Assembly (NCBI GenBank): GCA_964639225.1
Contig: CAZXCK010000015.1
Location: 1-57,875 of the forward strand
Source of the DNA: CAZXCK01 sp964639225
GTDB lineage: Bacteria; Chloroflexota; Anaerolineae; Aggregatilineales; Phototrophicaceae
Direction of reading: 5' to 3'
DNA length: 57,875 nucleotides
The notes under the pieces are model-generated. The model worked only from the letters and a program-made list of their open reading frames with translations. It had not been told where the DNA came from and made no database searches. Made by a program: the position numbers and the translations under genes. Each line of letters opens with the position of its first letter. The first letter of the stretch is position 1. This document shows, piece by piece, positions 1-7,010 of this stretch.

Positions 1-89
1 TGTACTTATGCTTTTCCCGGACAAGGCAGGTTTGCCCCCAAATCCGAATGCACCCATCGTGTTTCAACCGTGTTTTGGAGGAAATTCGC

Positions 90-554
90 ATGTATCGACA
101 AGCCCTTACCGAACTGGCCCGGCTGGACGTGCCGGGTGTCGCCATCAACTACGACGTGGACGCCATCCCGGAGTCGCTGCCGCGCGGGCGACTGCCAGCG
201 CTGATGGTGCTGCCTATTGACCCTAAAGACCTGATCGACGACCGCCGCCTGTTCCGTGAGCGCGGCGACGGCTTGCGCGTGCCAGCCTTCAGCGACGGCA
301 TCAGAACAATCACCTATCCGGTGACGCATCTGCTGCTGGTGGCACCGCTGGCGGCGGGCAGCGGACTGCGCACGCACCTGCCCGGTCTGGTGGACCTCAT
401 CGACGCTTACTTCGCGGCGCTGGCCGCCGAGGTGACGCTGGGCGGTCGCCTGCTGGAACCGGCACGGGTGCGCGTGGAGCCGGGTATCTTCACTTATGGC
501 GATGTCGCTTACTGCGGCTGCGCCTTCCGCCATACATGGATCATCGGCGTGTGA
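90..554 (+). CDS. Putative phage tail-module protein (hypothetical)
   Basis: Encodes 154 residues. I chose the ATG at 90 because a strong GGAGG ribosome site lies nine bases upstream; the frame is open further 5' but lacks such a site. No signal peptide or membrane segment is visible. The protein is mixed alpha/beta with no motif I can name. Its assignment to a tail module rests only on context: it is followed after 11 bases by a large tail-like protein, then by a fibre-like and a holin-like gene. It might be a tail completion or baseplate component. Function is unproven. Confidence 0.6.
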   Translation: MYRQALTELARLDVPGVAINYDVDAIPESLPRGRLPALMVLPIDPKDLIDDRRLFRERGDGLRVPAFSDGIRTITYPVTHLLLVAPLAAGSGLRTHLPGLVDLIDAYFAALAAEVTLGGRLLEPARVRVEPGIFTYGDVAYCGCAFRHTWIIGV

Positions 555-565
555 GGGGGCAGACG

Positions 566-2008
566 ATGAGCGCAGATTATACGATAGAGATCGACACCGC
601 CCGCGACGGTTCCTACGCCGCCGACATCACCGCCGACGTGCTGCGGCTGGCGTGGCGGCTGGGTTTCGACGCGCCGGGCGACTCGCTGGCTGGCCCCAGC
701 CGGGCGCAGATCACGGTGCGCGGCCTCACCGGGCAATACGCGCCGGAGCATCCCGCCAGCGCGCTGCAAAGCGGCCTGCGGGCGCGCATCCGGGCAATAT
801 ATAACGGAACGACTTATACACTGTTCAACGGCTGGATCGCCCACGTGGAGCCGCAGCCGGGCGAACTGGGACCGCGCACGGCGGTCATTCACCTGGAAGG
901 CGGCGAGCGCTTCCTGCGCCATGTGCGCGTGCGGCTGCCGCCCCAGGTACAGGTGCGCGCTGGCGATGTCGTCGCCACGGTGCTGGATTTCGCGCCCGGA
1001 CTGGCGCGAGACCTGGAACCGGGACTGACTCCGCTGACCTACGCCGCCGACACCTGGGCCGACGGTATCCCCGCCCTGGATGCGCTGCGCCAGATGGCCG
1101 CCACCGACCGGGGCCGCTTCTTCATCGACCGGAAGGCGCAGGCCGTATTCCACAACCGGCACCATACCCTGCTGGACCAGACTGTGCGCGCTGTTTTCAT
1201 CGACGACATGGACGGCCTGCGCTACGTCTACGGCGATGGACGAGCGAGCCGGGTGCGCGTCACAATGCGACCGCGCGCGGTGATGGCGGCGGATCAGGTG
1301 CTGTGGCGCGTACCCAACGCGCAGACCGTCCCCGGCGGCACCCAGCGCGACATTGTGGCCCGCTTCAGCGATGACCGGGGCCAGGCCGCCGGCGCGCTGA
1401 CCGTCACCGCGCCGCGCCCGCACATCGACTACACAGCCAACACGCGCCACGACGGAACCGGCGACGACATCACCGATCAGGTCAGCGTAACGCTGCACCA
1501 GACCGACTTCAGCGCGGCGGTGCTGCGGCTGCACAATCCGCTGCCGCTGATGGCCTACATGCAGCCCGGCATGCAGTTGACGGGCACGCCGGTCTACGGC
1601 GGCGACCTCATCACACTGGAATATGCCGACTCCGCCGCCGAGACGCTGTACGGCCCGCGCGTGGTCGATTTCGACCTGCCCGCGCTGGACTCCATCGAAG
1701 AGGCGGATAACCTGGCGCGCTTCGAGCTGGCACGCCGCCGCCAGCCGCGCGGCGCGGTACGCTCGCTGAGTGTCAGCGGGCGGGCACATCTGGCGCAGGT
1801 GCTGGCGCGCACACTGTTCGACCGCATCGCCGTCATAGAGAGCCAGACCGGCCACAGCGACGATTACTTCATCATCGCTGAGGATCACATCGTCGAGCAG
1901 GGCGGCCACGATCACCGCGTCACCTGGACGCTGGAACCCGCCGAGCCGGCCATCTTCTGGCTGGTGGGGCACCATCGCCTTAATCACGAGACGGTCCTGG
2001 CGTATTGA
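566..2008 (+). CDS. Probable phage tail/baseplate protein
   Basis: Encodes 480 residues from the ATG at 566, with a GGGGG-containing ribosome site just upstream that overlaps the end of the preceding gene's region. It starts MSADYTIEID and is rich in beta strands. The N-terminal third suggests a domain measuring distances along an axis, as in late-control D or distal tail proteins; the rest reads as repeated beta domains with many charged residues. There is no signal peptide, which fits a cytoplasmically assembled tail component. The stop codon sits directly at the start of the N gap, so the coding end is intact. The family assignment is an inference from context and general character, not from a diagnostic motif. 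Confidence 0.55.
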   Translation: MSADYTIEIDTARDGSYAADITADVLRLAWRLGFDAPGDSLAGPSRAQITVRGLTGQYAPEHPASALQSGLRARIRAIYNGTTYTLFNGWIAHVEPQPGELGPRTAVIHLEGGERFLRHVRVRLPPQVQVRAGDVVATVLDFAPGLARDLEPGLTPLTYAADTWADGIPALDALRQMAATDRGRFFIDRKAQAVFHNRHHTLLDQTVRAVFIDDMDGLRYVYGDGRASRVRVTMRPRAVMAADQVLWRVPNAQTVPGGTQRDIVARFSDDRGQAAGALTVTAPRPHIDYTANTRHDGTGDDITDQVSVTLHQTDFSAAVLRLHNPLPLMAYMQPGMQLTGTPVYGGDLITLEYADSAAETLYGPRVVDFDLPALDSIEEADNLARFELARRRQPRGAVRSLSVSGRAHLAQVLARTLFDRIAVIESQTGHSDDYFIIAEDHIVEQGGHDHRVTWTLEPAEPAIFWLVGHHRLNHETVLAY

Positions 2009-2108
2009 NNNNNNNNNNNNNNNNNNNNNNNNNNNNNNNNNNNNNNNNNNNNNNNNNNNNNNNNNNNNNNNNNNNNNNNNNNNNNNNNNNNNNNNNNNNN
2101 NNNNNNNN
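2009..2108. other. Assembly gap (100 N)
   Basis: Exactly 100 undefined bases, the usual placeholder for a scaffold gap of unknown size. One or more tail genes could be missing between the large tail protein and the fibre-like gene. Any reading frame drawn through it is meaningless. Confidence 0.99.
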
Positions 2109-2132
2109 CCCCAACCGAAAGGAGCACATCCC

Positions 2133-2612
2133 ATGCCCGCTCTCTGGACACCGCCGCTGACGTGGACAGCGGACCAACTGGTAACCGCTGGTCAACTTAA
2201 CCAGCAGATTCGTGACAACCTGGACTTTCTGCGCACGCCACCGCTGACCCGCTTCACGGATACGCTCAGCGGCAGCACCACCAGCGAGACATTCGTCGAT
2301 GCGCATCCATCGCTGCGGCGCAGCCTCACCACCCAGGGCGGGCGTGTGCTGGTGGCCGCCAGCGGCACGCCACGCAACGAGTACACCGGCAACAACCGCG
2401 CCGACTTCCGCCTGTATCACGATACGCTGGGCACCCTCAGTCAGATACAGGTTTACTTCGACATTCAGTACGCCCGCGCCGGGGTCTGCCTGGTGGCGCT
2501 CACCCCGGCGCTGACACCCGGACTGCACGAATTTCGCGTGCAGTGGCTCACCCCACCGGGCCGCATCATGAGCCTGTGGGGCGTGTGGTCTATGTTCGCG
2601 ATGGAGGTATAA
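2133..2612 (+). CDS. Phage tail fibre-like protein
   Basis: Encodes 159 residues. The ATG at 2133 follows AAAGGAG at 2118-2124. The N-terminus has the pattern W-x(5)-DQLVTAGQLNQQIRDNLDFL, which in my knowledge recurs at the start of tail fibre or receptor-binding proteins of phages (a tryptophan, then VTA-x-LN-x-x-IRDN). The remainder is beta-rich and ends in a tryptophan- and methionine-rich stretch. It lies just after the assembly gap and 2 bases before the next gene, consistent with a polycistronic tail operon. A structural protein is likely; the receptor is unknown. Confidence 0.65.
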   Translation: MPALWTPPLTWTADQLVTAGQLNQQIRDNLDFLRTPPLTRFTDTLSGSTTSETFVDAHPSLRRSLTTQGGRVLVAASGTPRNEYTGNNRADFRLYHDTLGTLSQIQVYFDIQYARAGVCLVALTPALTPGLHEFRVQWLTPPGRIMSLWGVWSMFAMEV

Positions 2613-2614
2613 CC

Positions 2615-3046
2615 ATGACTGACACCCAACCACTGGAAGACATCGAGTTTGAACTGGGGGACGCCAACCCGCCCCTGCTGGCCGAGGAACTGCGCGCCGC
2701 GCTGGGTGCCTGCTCGCCGGGCGTGTCGTGGCGCGATGGCGTGATGCGCGTCCACATTCACGCGCCGGTGATGCCCCAGGACCGCGCCCGTGTCGATGCT
2801 GTGCGCGCCGCCCACCAGCCGGACCGATTCACCTATGCCGAGCAGATCCGCGCCGATCTGGAACAGCAGCGCCGCGATCACCGTAGCACACTGGACCCGC
2901 GCAGCGTCTCGCTGGAGGCGCTGGCGCGGCGAGTCGCCTGGCTGGAAGCCGAGCTGCGCCATCTGCGTGAGATGGAACCCGCCCGCCCGGACCCGCAACC
3001 CATCCCCGAAGCCGCCATAAATGGAGAACGCCATTATGTCCGATGA
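2615..3046 (+). CDS. Hypothetical protein of the tail module
   Basis: Encodes 143 residues. The ATG at 2615 follows a GGAGG site at 2604-2608. The N-terminal half (about residues 1-65) is acidic and mixed; the C-terminal half is charged with a predicted helix or coiled coil (about residues 75-125, rich in Arg, Glu and Leu), then a proline-rich end. Its last 11 bases overlap the start of the next gene, which points to translational coupling. A small tail, chaperone or fibre-assembly role is plausible by position, but I do not recognise the family. Confidence 0.55.
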   Translation: MTDTQPLEDIEFELGDANPPLLAEELRAALGACSPGVSWRDGVMRVHIHAPVMPQDRARVDAVRAAHQPDRFTYAEQIRADLEQQRRDHRSTLDPRSVSLEALARRVAWLEAELRHLREMEPARPDPQPIPEAAINGERHYVR

Positions 3047-3350
3047 CAAAATCCAACGCCGCCCGTTCATCGACCCGCTGCTGCTGGCGCTGCGCTCGCG
3101 CCGAGTGATCGTCGCCCTGTGCGCGCTGATCGTCGGCCTGCTGGTGCTGGCCGTGCCGGACCTCGAAGCCGTGCGCGGCGAGCTGCTGACGCTGCTCATC
3201 ACGCTGGCGCTGGCGGTCATCGCCGGTTACAGCGTCGAAGATGCCGCCCGCGAGGCGCGCCGCCGCGACACCGCGCTGGACGAAGCCGATACGCGCCGCC
3301 TCATCCGCGAAGTGGTGGACAGCCTGCTCGACGAGGACCGGCAGGAGTGA
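3036..3350 (+). CDS. Small membrane protein, holin-like candidate
   Basis: Encodes 104 residues. I prefer the ATG at 3036 (GGAG nine bases upstream) to the one at 3021. Two hydrophobic stretches (roughly residues 24-42 and 49-66) separated by a short charged turn give a hairpin in the membrane, followed by a highly charged C-terminal tail. Size, topology and position at the end of a tail module fit a phage holin or superinfection-type membrane protein, but no lysin gene lies beside it in this window. A terminator follows within a few bases, so this is the last gene of the unit. Confidence 0.55.
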   Translation: MSDDKIQRRPFIDPLLLALRSRRVIVALCALIVGLLVLAVPDLEAVRGELLTLLITLALAVIAGYSVEDAAREARRRDTALDEADTRRLIREVVDSLLDEDRQE

Positions 3351-3356
3351 GCCATG

Positions 3357-3393
3357 CCTCCATCCCGGCAGATGTCGGGATGGGGAGTTTTTT
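3357..3393 (+). terminator. Terminator of the tail-like operon
   Basis: CATCCCG (3361-3367) pairs with CGGGATG (3376-3382), followed shortly by TTTTTT (3388-3393). This is a plausible intrinsic terminator separating the phage-like genes from the S1 region. Confidence 0.8.
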
Positions 3394-3440
3394 CGATTCC
3401 CGGCGGGTAACTGACTTCCTTAACACTCGCTCAGTATGGC

Positions 3441-3468
3441 TTGAAATGTGGCCGGGATATGCTAAGAT
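3441..3468 (+). promoter_or_regulatory. Sigma-70-type promoter for the S1 leader
   Basis: TTGAAA (3441-3446) and TAAGAT (3463-3468) are separated by 16 bases, and a TG dinucleotide lies just upstream of the -10 box in an extended -10 arrangement. Transcription would begin near 3475, about 255 bases before the S1 start codon. Confidence 0.65.
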
Positions 3469-3474
3469 AATAGC

Positions 3475-3648
3475 AAAGCGGTATGTAAGCGATCTGTACG
3501 CAGCCAGTAGATTTCGCGCCCGTAGTCTGTGGAGGACTCAAGCCGACACGCAACGACCGTTCGGTTATTAAACCAGACGACAATCAATTGCTATCGAAGA
3601 GAGACACCTTTCGCTGCCTCCACAGCCGGTCACTATGATCGGCTTTTT
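3475..3648 (+). ncRNA. Structured leader or small RNA upstream of the S1 gene
   Basis: Between the promoter and the S1 gene lies about 175 bases with no convincing gene. CTGTGGAGG (3527-3535) is perfectly complementary to CCTCCACAG (3617-3625), forming a long-range 9-bp stem around about 80 bases. Directly after it comes a terminator hairpin, GCCGGTC (3625-3631) with GATCGGC (3637-3643, one G-U pair), then TTTTT (3644-3648). It could be an attenuating 5' leader controlling S1 synthesis, or a free-standing RNA of 6S-like size. I could not match a known RNA family by eye. The structure is visible in the sequence; the function is inferred. Confidence 0.5.
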
Positions 3649-3731
3649 CGTCCCCCTTACCCAGTGGAACAGAAAGCAAAACGGGCGGGAACAGGTCGGT
3701 TGCTGCCGTTAATCGACCAATGAGGAGTGAT

Positions 3732-5114
3732 ATGGTAGCCGCAGATAAATTCCCCGTAAACGAAGACCTGCTCGATACACCAGAAGAAGCCAACGAACTC
3801 GACTTCGCGGCTCTGCTGGATCAGTATAACTACGAAGACCCGTATCGTGGCCAGATTCTGGAAGGCGTGGTCCTCTCTGCCAGCGGCGACGAGGTGCTGC
3901 TGGATGTGGGACTTAAGCAGGACGCCATCGTGCCGCGCCGTGACCTGGCGATGTTGAGCGACAGGGTGCGTGATCGCATCAAGCCCGGCGCGGAAATTCT
4001 CACCTACGTGTTGCAGCCGCGCAACCAGGACGGCGAGTTAATCGTCTCCATTAACAAGGCGCTGGAACTCGAAGACTGGCAGAGCGCTCAGGAAATGATG
4101 GAAAGCGGCGGCATTGTCGAAGCCGAAGTCATCGACACCAATCGCGGCGGCCTGCTGGTGCGCTACGAGCGTCTGACCGGCTTCGTGCCGCAGTCGCATC
4201 TGGTCAGCCTGCCCCGCTTCCGTTCTGAAGACGAGCTGCAGGAAGCCAAGCGCGACGCTATCGGCGACAAGCTGCCGTTGAAGTTCATCGAGATCGACCG
4301 CCGCCGCAACCGGCTGATCCTTTCCGAACGGCTGGCACGCGCGCACGCGCAGCAGCATCGCCTGTCTGAACTGGAACCGGGTCAGGTGGTCAGCGGCAAG
4401 GTGGTGAGCATCGTCAACTTTGGCGCGTTTGTGGACCTGGGCGGCGTCGACGGCCTGATCCACATCTCCAAGCTGGACCACCGCCACGTGAACCATCCGG
4501 GCGAGGTGGTCGCCGTTGGCGATACGGTCGAAGTGCGCATCGACGAGATCGACATCGAGAAGAACCGCATCAGCCTGAACCGCGTCGCGCTGTTGTCCGA
4601 CCCCTGGGAAACCGTCGCCGAGGAGTACAAGCCCGGCGATCTGGTCGAGGGTCGCGTGACCAACACCGTCGATTTCGGCATCTTCCTGGAACTGCCCAAC
4701 AGCCTGCAGGGGCTGGTGCATCTGAGCAAGATGTCGTCATTCGGCACCACCAACCCGCGCGATCTGGTCCGCGAGGGCGACCCGCTGCTGGTGCGCATCG
4801 TCAATGTGGACCCGGAACGCCGGCGCATCGGCCTGAGCATCGACGATGTGACCATCGAAGAGCAGGAAAACTGGATGTTCGAGCGCCGCGAGCACGGCGA
4901 GATCGACGATGACGAGGTGGGCATCATCCCCCGCGCGGCAGACGCCGAGCTGTTCGACGAGGCCGACCTGGACGAAGCACCTGACGCTCAGGTGGTGGAC
5001 GACGACAGCGACGAACCAGAGGACACATCCGATACCGGCGCGCCTACGGATACGCCGGACGAAGATGACAGCGAAGGCCAGCCCGATAACGACCCCAACG
5101 CCAGCCAGGTCTAG
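3732..5114 (+). CDS. rpsA: 30S ribosomal protein S1-like RNA-binding protein
   Basis: Encodes 460 residues. The ATG at 3732 follows GAGGAG, so I did not use the ATG four codons upstream. Four S1 (OB-fold) domains are visible at about residues 37-105, 122-190, 217-285 and 302-372. The third carries the classic pattern VNFGAFVDLGGVDGLIHISKL. After residue about 388 there is a long acidic tail rich in Asp, Glu and Pro. S1 proteins bind mRNA and help it dock on the 30S subunit. Four domains is shorter than the six of Proteobacteria but normal for many other phyla. The preceding leader RNA suggests it is regulated at the transcript level. Confidence 0.88.
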   Translation: MVAADKFPVNEDLLDTPEEANELDFAALLDQYNYEDPYRGQILEGVVLSASGDEVLLDVGLKQDAIVPRRDLAMLSDRVRDRIKPGAEILTYVLQPRNQDGELIVSINKALELEDWQSAQEMMESGGIVEAEVIDTNRGGLLVRYERLTGFVPQSHLVSLPRFRSEDELQEAKRDAIGDKLPLKFIEIDRRRNRLILSERLARAHAQQHRLSELEPGQVVSGKVVSIVNFGAFVDLGGVDGLIHISKLDHRHVNHPGEVVAVGDTVEVRIDEIDIEKNRISLNRVALLSDPWETVAEEYKPGDLVEGRVTNTVDFGIFLELPNSLQGLVHLSKMSSFGTTNPRDLVREGDPLLVRIVNVDPERRRIGLSIDDVTIEEQENWMFERREHGEIDDDEVGIIPRAADAELFDEADLDEAPDAQVVDDDSDEPEDTSDTGAPTDTPDEDDSEGQPDNDPNASQV

Positions 5115-5143
5115 GCGGCGGGGCACATCGGCCAGACAAATAT

Positions 5144-5181
5144 AAAAGCGGCCCGGAGGTTTATCCCCCGGGCCGCTTTTT
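5144..5181 (+). terminator. Terminator after the S1 gene
   Basis: AAAAGCGGCCCGG pairs with CCGGGCCGCTTTT across a short loop, ending in five T. This strong symmetrical hairpin can also act in the other direction because of the flanking A run. Confidence 0.9.
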
Positions 5182-5258
5182 GCGTACAATCCGAGAGACG
5201 CCCGGTTAGATTGTCGTTAGCCCCCTTAACCTTATTTTTGCCTGTATGGCGGCTGTGA

Positions 5259-5272
5259 TATACTGCGCAGTA
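5259..5272 (+). promoter_or_regulatory. Extended -10 promoter giving a leaderless mRNA
   Basis: TGaTATACT with its -10 hexamer TATACT at 5259-5264 lies 7 bases before the ATG at 5272. Transcription would begin at, or within a base of, the start codon. No ribosome binding site precedes the ATG, consistent with leaderless translation. A -35 element is weak (TTTTGC about 17 bases upstream). Confidence 0.5.
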
Positions 5273-5574
5273 TGGCACAGCCACACGACAGCGACCGGCC
5301 CGCAGACGGCCTCCACTGGATCGATCAGGCGCGCGCGCGCGGCCTGGGCGATGCGCTGGGGCTGGCGTTCGACGTGCTGGAGCCGCTGGGACCGCTGGCC
5401 GCGCAGTTGTTATGGGTCGCGCAGCCGGCGGCGGCGTTGTTCGGCTGGCGCCAGGCGGTGGACGGACTGGCCCATGCTCTGGAAGAACCGGGCGGCCTGG
5501 ACCGGCTGCGCCAGCGGCTGCAAAGTCACAGCGACGACGACGCCAAAGCCGAGGACGACACATCCGCCGTTTGA
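5272..5574 (+). CDS. Hypothetical 100-residue protein
   Basis: Encodes 100 residues. The centre (about residues 25-65) is rich in Ala, Leu, Gly and Trp and may form one or two amphipathic or weakly membrane-associated helices; the C-terminus is acidic. No family recognised. It lacks a ribosome site and seems to be translated from a leaderless transcript. It opens a run of same-strand genes with very short gaps that continues to 15079, so it may be the first gene of the envelope operon. Confidence 0.55.
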   Translation: MAQPHDSDRPADGLHWIDQARARGLGDALGLAFDVLEPLGPLAAQLLWVAQPAAALFGWRQAVDGLAHALEEPGGLDRLRQRLQSHSDDDAKAEDDTSAV

Positions 5575-5597
5575 CGGCGTCGGGGTGAGGGGGCGAC

Positions 5598-6356
5598 TTG
5601 GACCAAACCACAACACAGGTATTGAGCATCCTGATTATCCTGCTGGCGCTGGTGGTCATCGCTGTGCTGTCACGGCGGCGGCGGCGACCGTTCCCGCTGC
5701 GCCCCATCCCCGCTTATGCCCGCCTACCCGATCTGGTGGGCGAAAGTGTTGAATCCGGCAGGCCGCTGCATTTATCGCTGGGCAGCGCCGGCATCGGCGG
5801 CGAGAGTACCGTGCTGGCCGTCGCCAGCGCCGAACTCGCCTACCAGGTGACTCAGCGCGCCGCCACCGGCGACACGCCCCCCATCCTGACCCTAACCGAC
5901 AGCACCGCGCTGCCCCTGGCCCAGGACACCCTGCGCCGCGCCTACCAATCACGGGCACTGGGTACGTCCTATCGTTATTCGAGCGCGCGCTGGTTTCCGT
6001 ATGGCTCGCGCTCGCTGGCCTTCGCGGCAGCGGTGGGCACCCTGATGGACAGCGACAACGTCTCGGCCAATGTGCTGGCTGGCAGCTACGGCCCGGAACT
6101 GGCGCTCATCATGGACGCCGGTTTTCGCCAGCGCGTGCCGGTGATCGCCGTCAGCGACCAGCTCGAAGGGCAGGCGGTAGCTTTTGCCCTGGCCGACGCG
6201 CCGCTGATCGGCGAAGAGGTGTTCGCGGCGGGGTCTTACCTGGATGGCAGCACGCACCAGATGTCGGAGTCGGCGGCGATTGACCTGCTGCGCTGGCTGC
6301 TGGTGCTGGCCATGCTGGCCGGTTTAGTGGCGACCATCGCCAGCCAGGGGGGTTAA
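5598..6356 (+). CDS. DUF6754-type membrane protein
   Basis: Encodes 252 residues. The first codon is TTG at 5598, preceded by a GGGGG-type site; the start is not certain. One N-terminal transmembrane helix (about residues 7-24) is followed by an Arg-rich stop-transfer, a soluble alpha/beta domain (about residues 40-220) with the segments VGTLMDSDNVSANVLAGSYG and GSYLDGSTHQ, and a C-terminal helix (about residues 230-248). From memory this matches the DUF6754 family, which is common in Chloroflexota and has no known function. It is 4 bases before the next membrane protein and belongs to the envelope cluster. Confidence 0.75.
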   Translation: MDQTTTQVLSILIILLALVVIAVLSRRRRRPFPLRPIPAYARLPDLVGESVESGRPLHLSLGSAGIGGESTVLAVASAELAYQVTQRAATGDTPPILTLTDSTALPLAQDTLRRAYQSRALGTSYRYSSARWFPYGSRSLAFAAAVGTLMDSDNVSANVLAGSYGPELALIMDAGFRQRVPVIAVSDQLEGQAVAFALADAPLIGEEVFAAGSYLDGSTHQMSESAAIDLLRWLLVLAMLAGLVATIASQGG

Positions 6357-6359
6357 CCG

Positions 6360-7004
6360 ATGCGTATTCGATTATGGGCGGCGCTGGCCTCGGCGCTGAC
6401 GGTCAGCGTGGGTTTTCTGACGGTGCTGGGACTGCTGATCGGCGATGACCTGGGCGCGCTCTCCGACGTGGCGCGCGAGTTGTATCTGCGCGAAGCAGCC
6501 AACGTGCTGCTCGAAATTGTGACGATCACCATCGCGCTGACGGTGTTCATCGGCATTCTGAATCTGGTGCTGGTCCACCTGGGCCGGTTAGGGGGTCGCC
6601 AGCGCGGCGCGCTCTACAGCCTGGTGCTGCTGGCCAGCTTCGGGTTGGTGGTGGGCCTGTACGCCTTCCGGCCAACCGATAGTCTGGTTTTGCTGGAGAC
6701 CGTGCAGCTTTCTGTTGAATCGGCGCTGGCGGCGCTGGTGCTGTTCGCGCTGGTCTACGGCGCTTATCGCATGATGCGCCAGCGTGTGAGCTGGTCCGGC
6801 AGTCTGTTTGTGCTGGTGGTGCTGGTGATGCTGGCCGGTGCGCTGCCCTTCTCCGGCATCGAGCCGCTGCAGGACGCCCGCGACTGGCTGCTGGACATCC
6901 CGGTGAGCGCCGGCGCGCGCGGCCTGCTGCTGGGTATCGCACTGGCGACACTGGTAACCGGCCTGCGAGTGCTGGTGGGCATTGATCGCTCGTATCGGGA
7001 ATAA
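6360..7004 (+). CDS. Polytopic membrane protein of envelope cluster
   Basis: Encodes 214 residues with about six hydrophobic segments: roughly 7-28, 49-72, 82-102, 112-136, 143-163 and 181-204. Loops are short and positively charged. No catalytic or transporter motif is visible. It starts 4 bases after the DUF6754-like gene and its stop touches the start region of the giant SH3 protein, which implies co-translation. A structural membrane role in the same complex is the simplest guess. Confidence 0.7.
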   Translation: MRIRLWAALASALTVSVGFLTVLGLLIGDDLGALSDVARELYLREAANVLLEIVTITIALTVFIGILNLVLVHLGRLGGRQRGALYSLVLLASFGLVVGLYAFRPTDSLVLLETVQLSVESALAALVLFALVYGAYRMMRQRVSWSGSLFVLVVLVMLAGALPFSGIEPLQDARDWLLDIPVSAGARGLLLGIALATLVTGLRVLVGIDRSYRE

Positions 7005-7010
7005 GTGGGC

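Noticed and set aside
509..2134. Long minus-strand open frame across the assembly gap
   Set aside because: It runs through the N stretch and lies opposite a well-supported tail gene; it is a shadow frame of GC-rich DNA.
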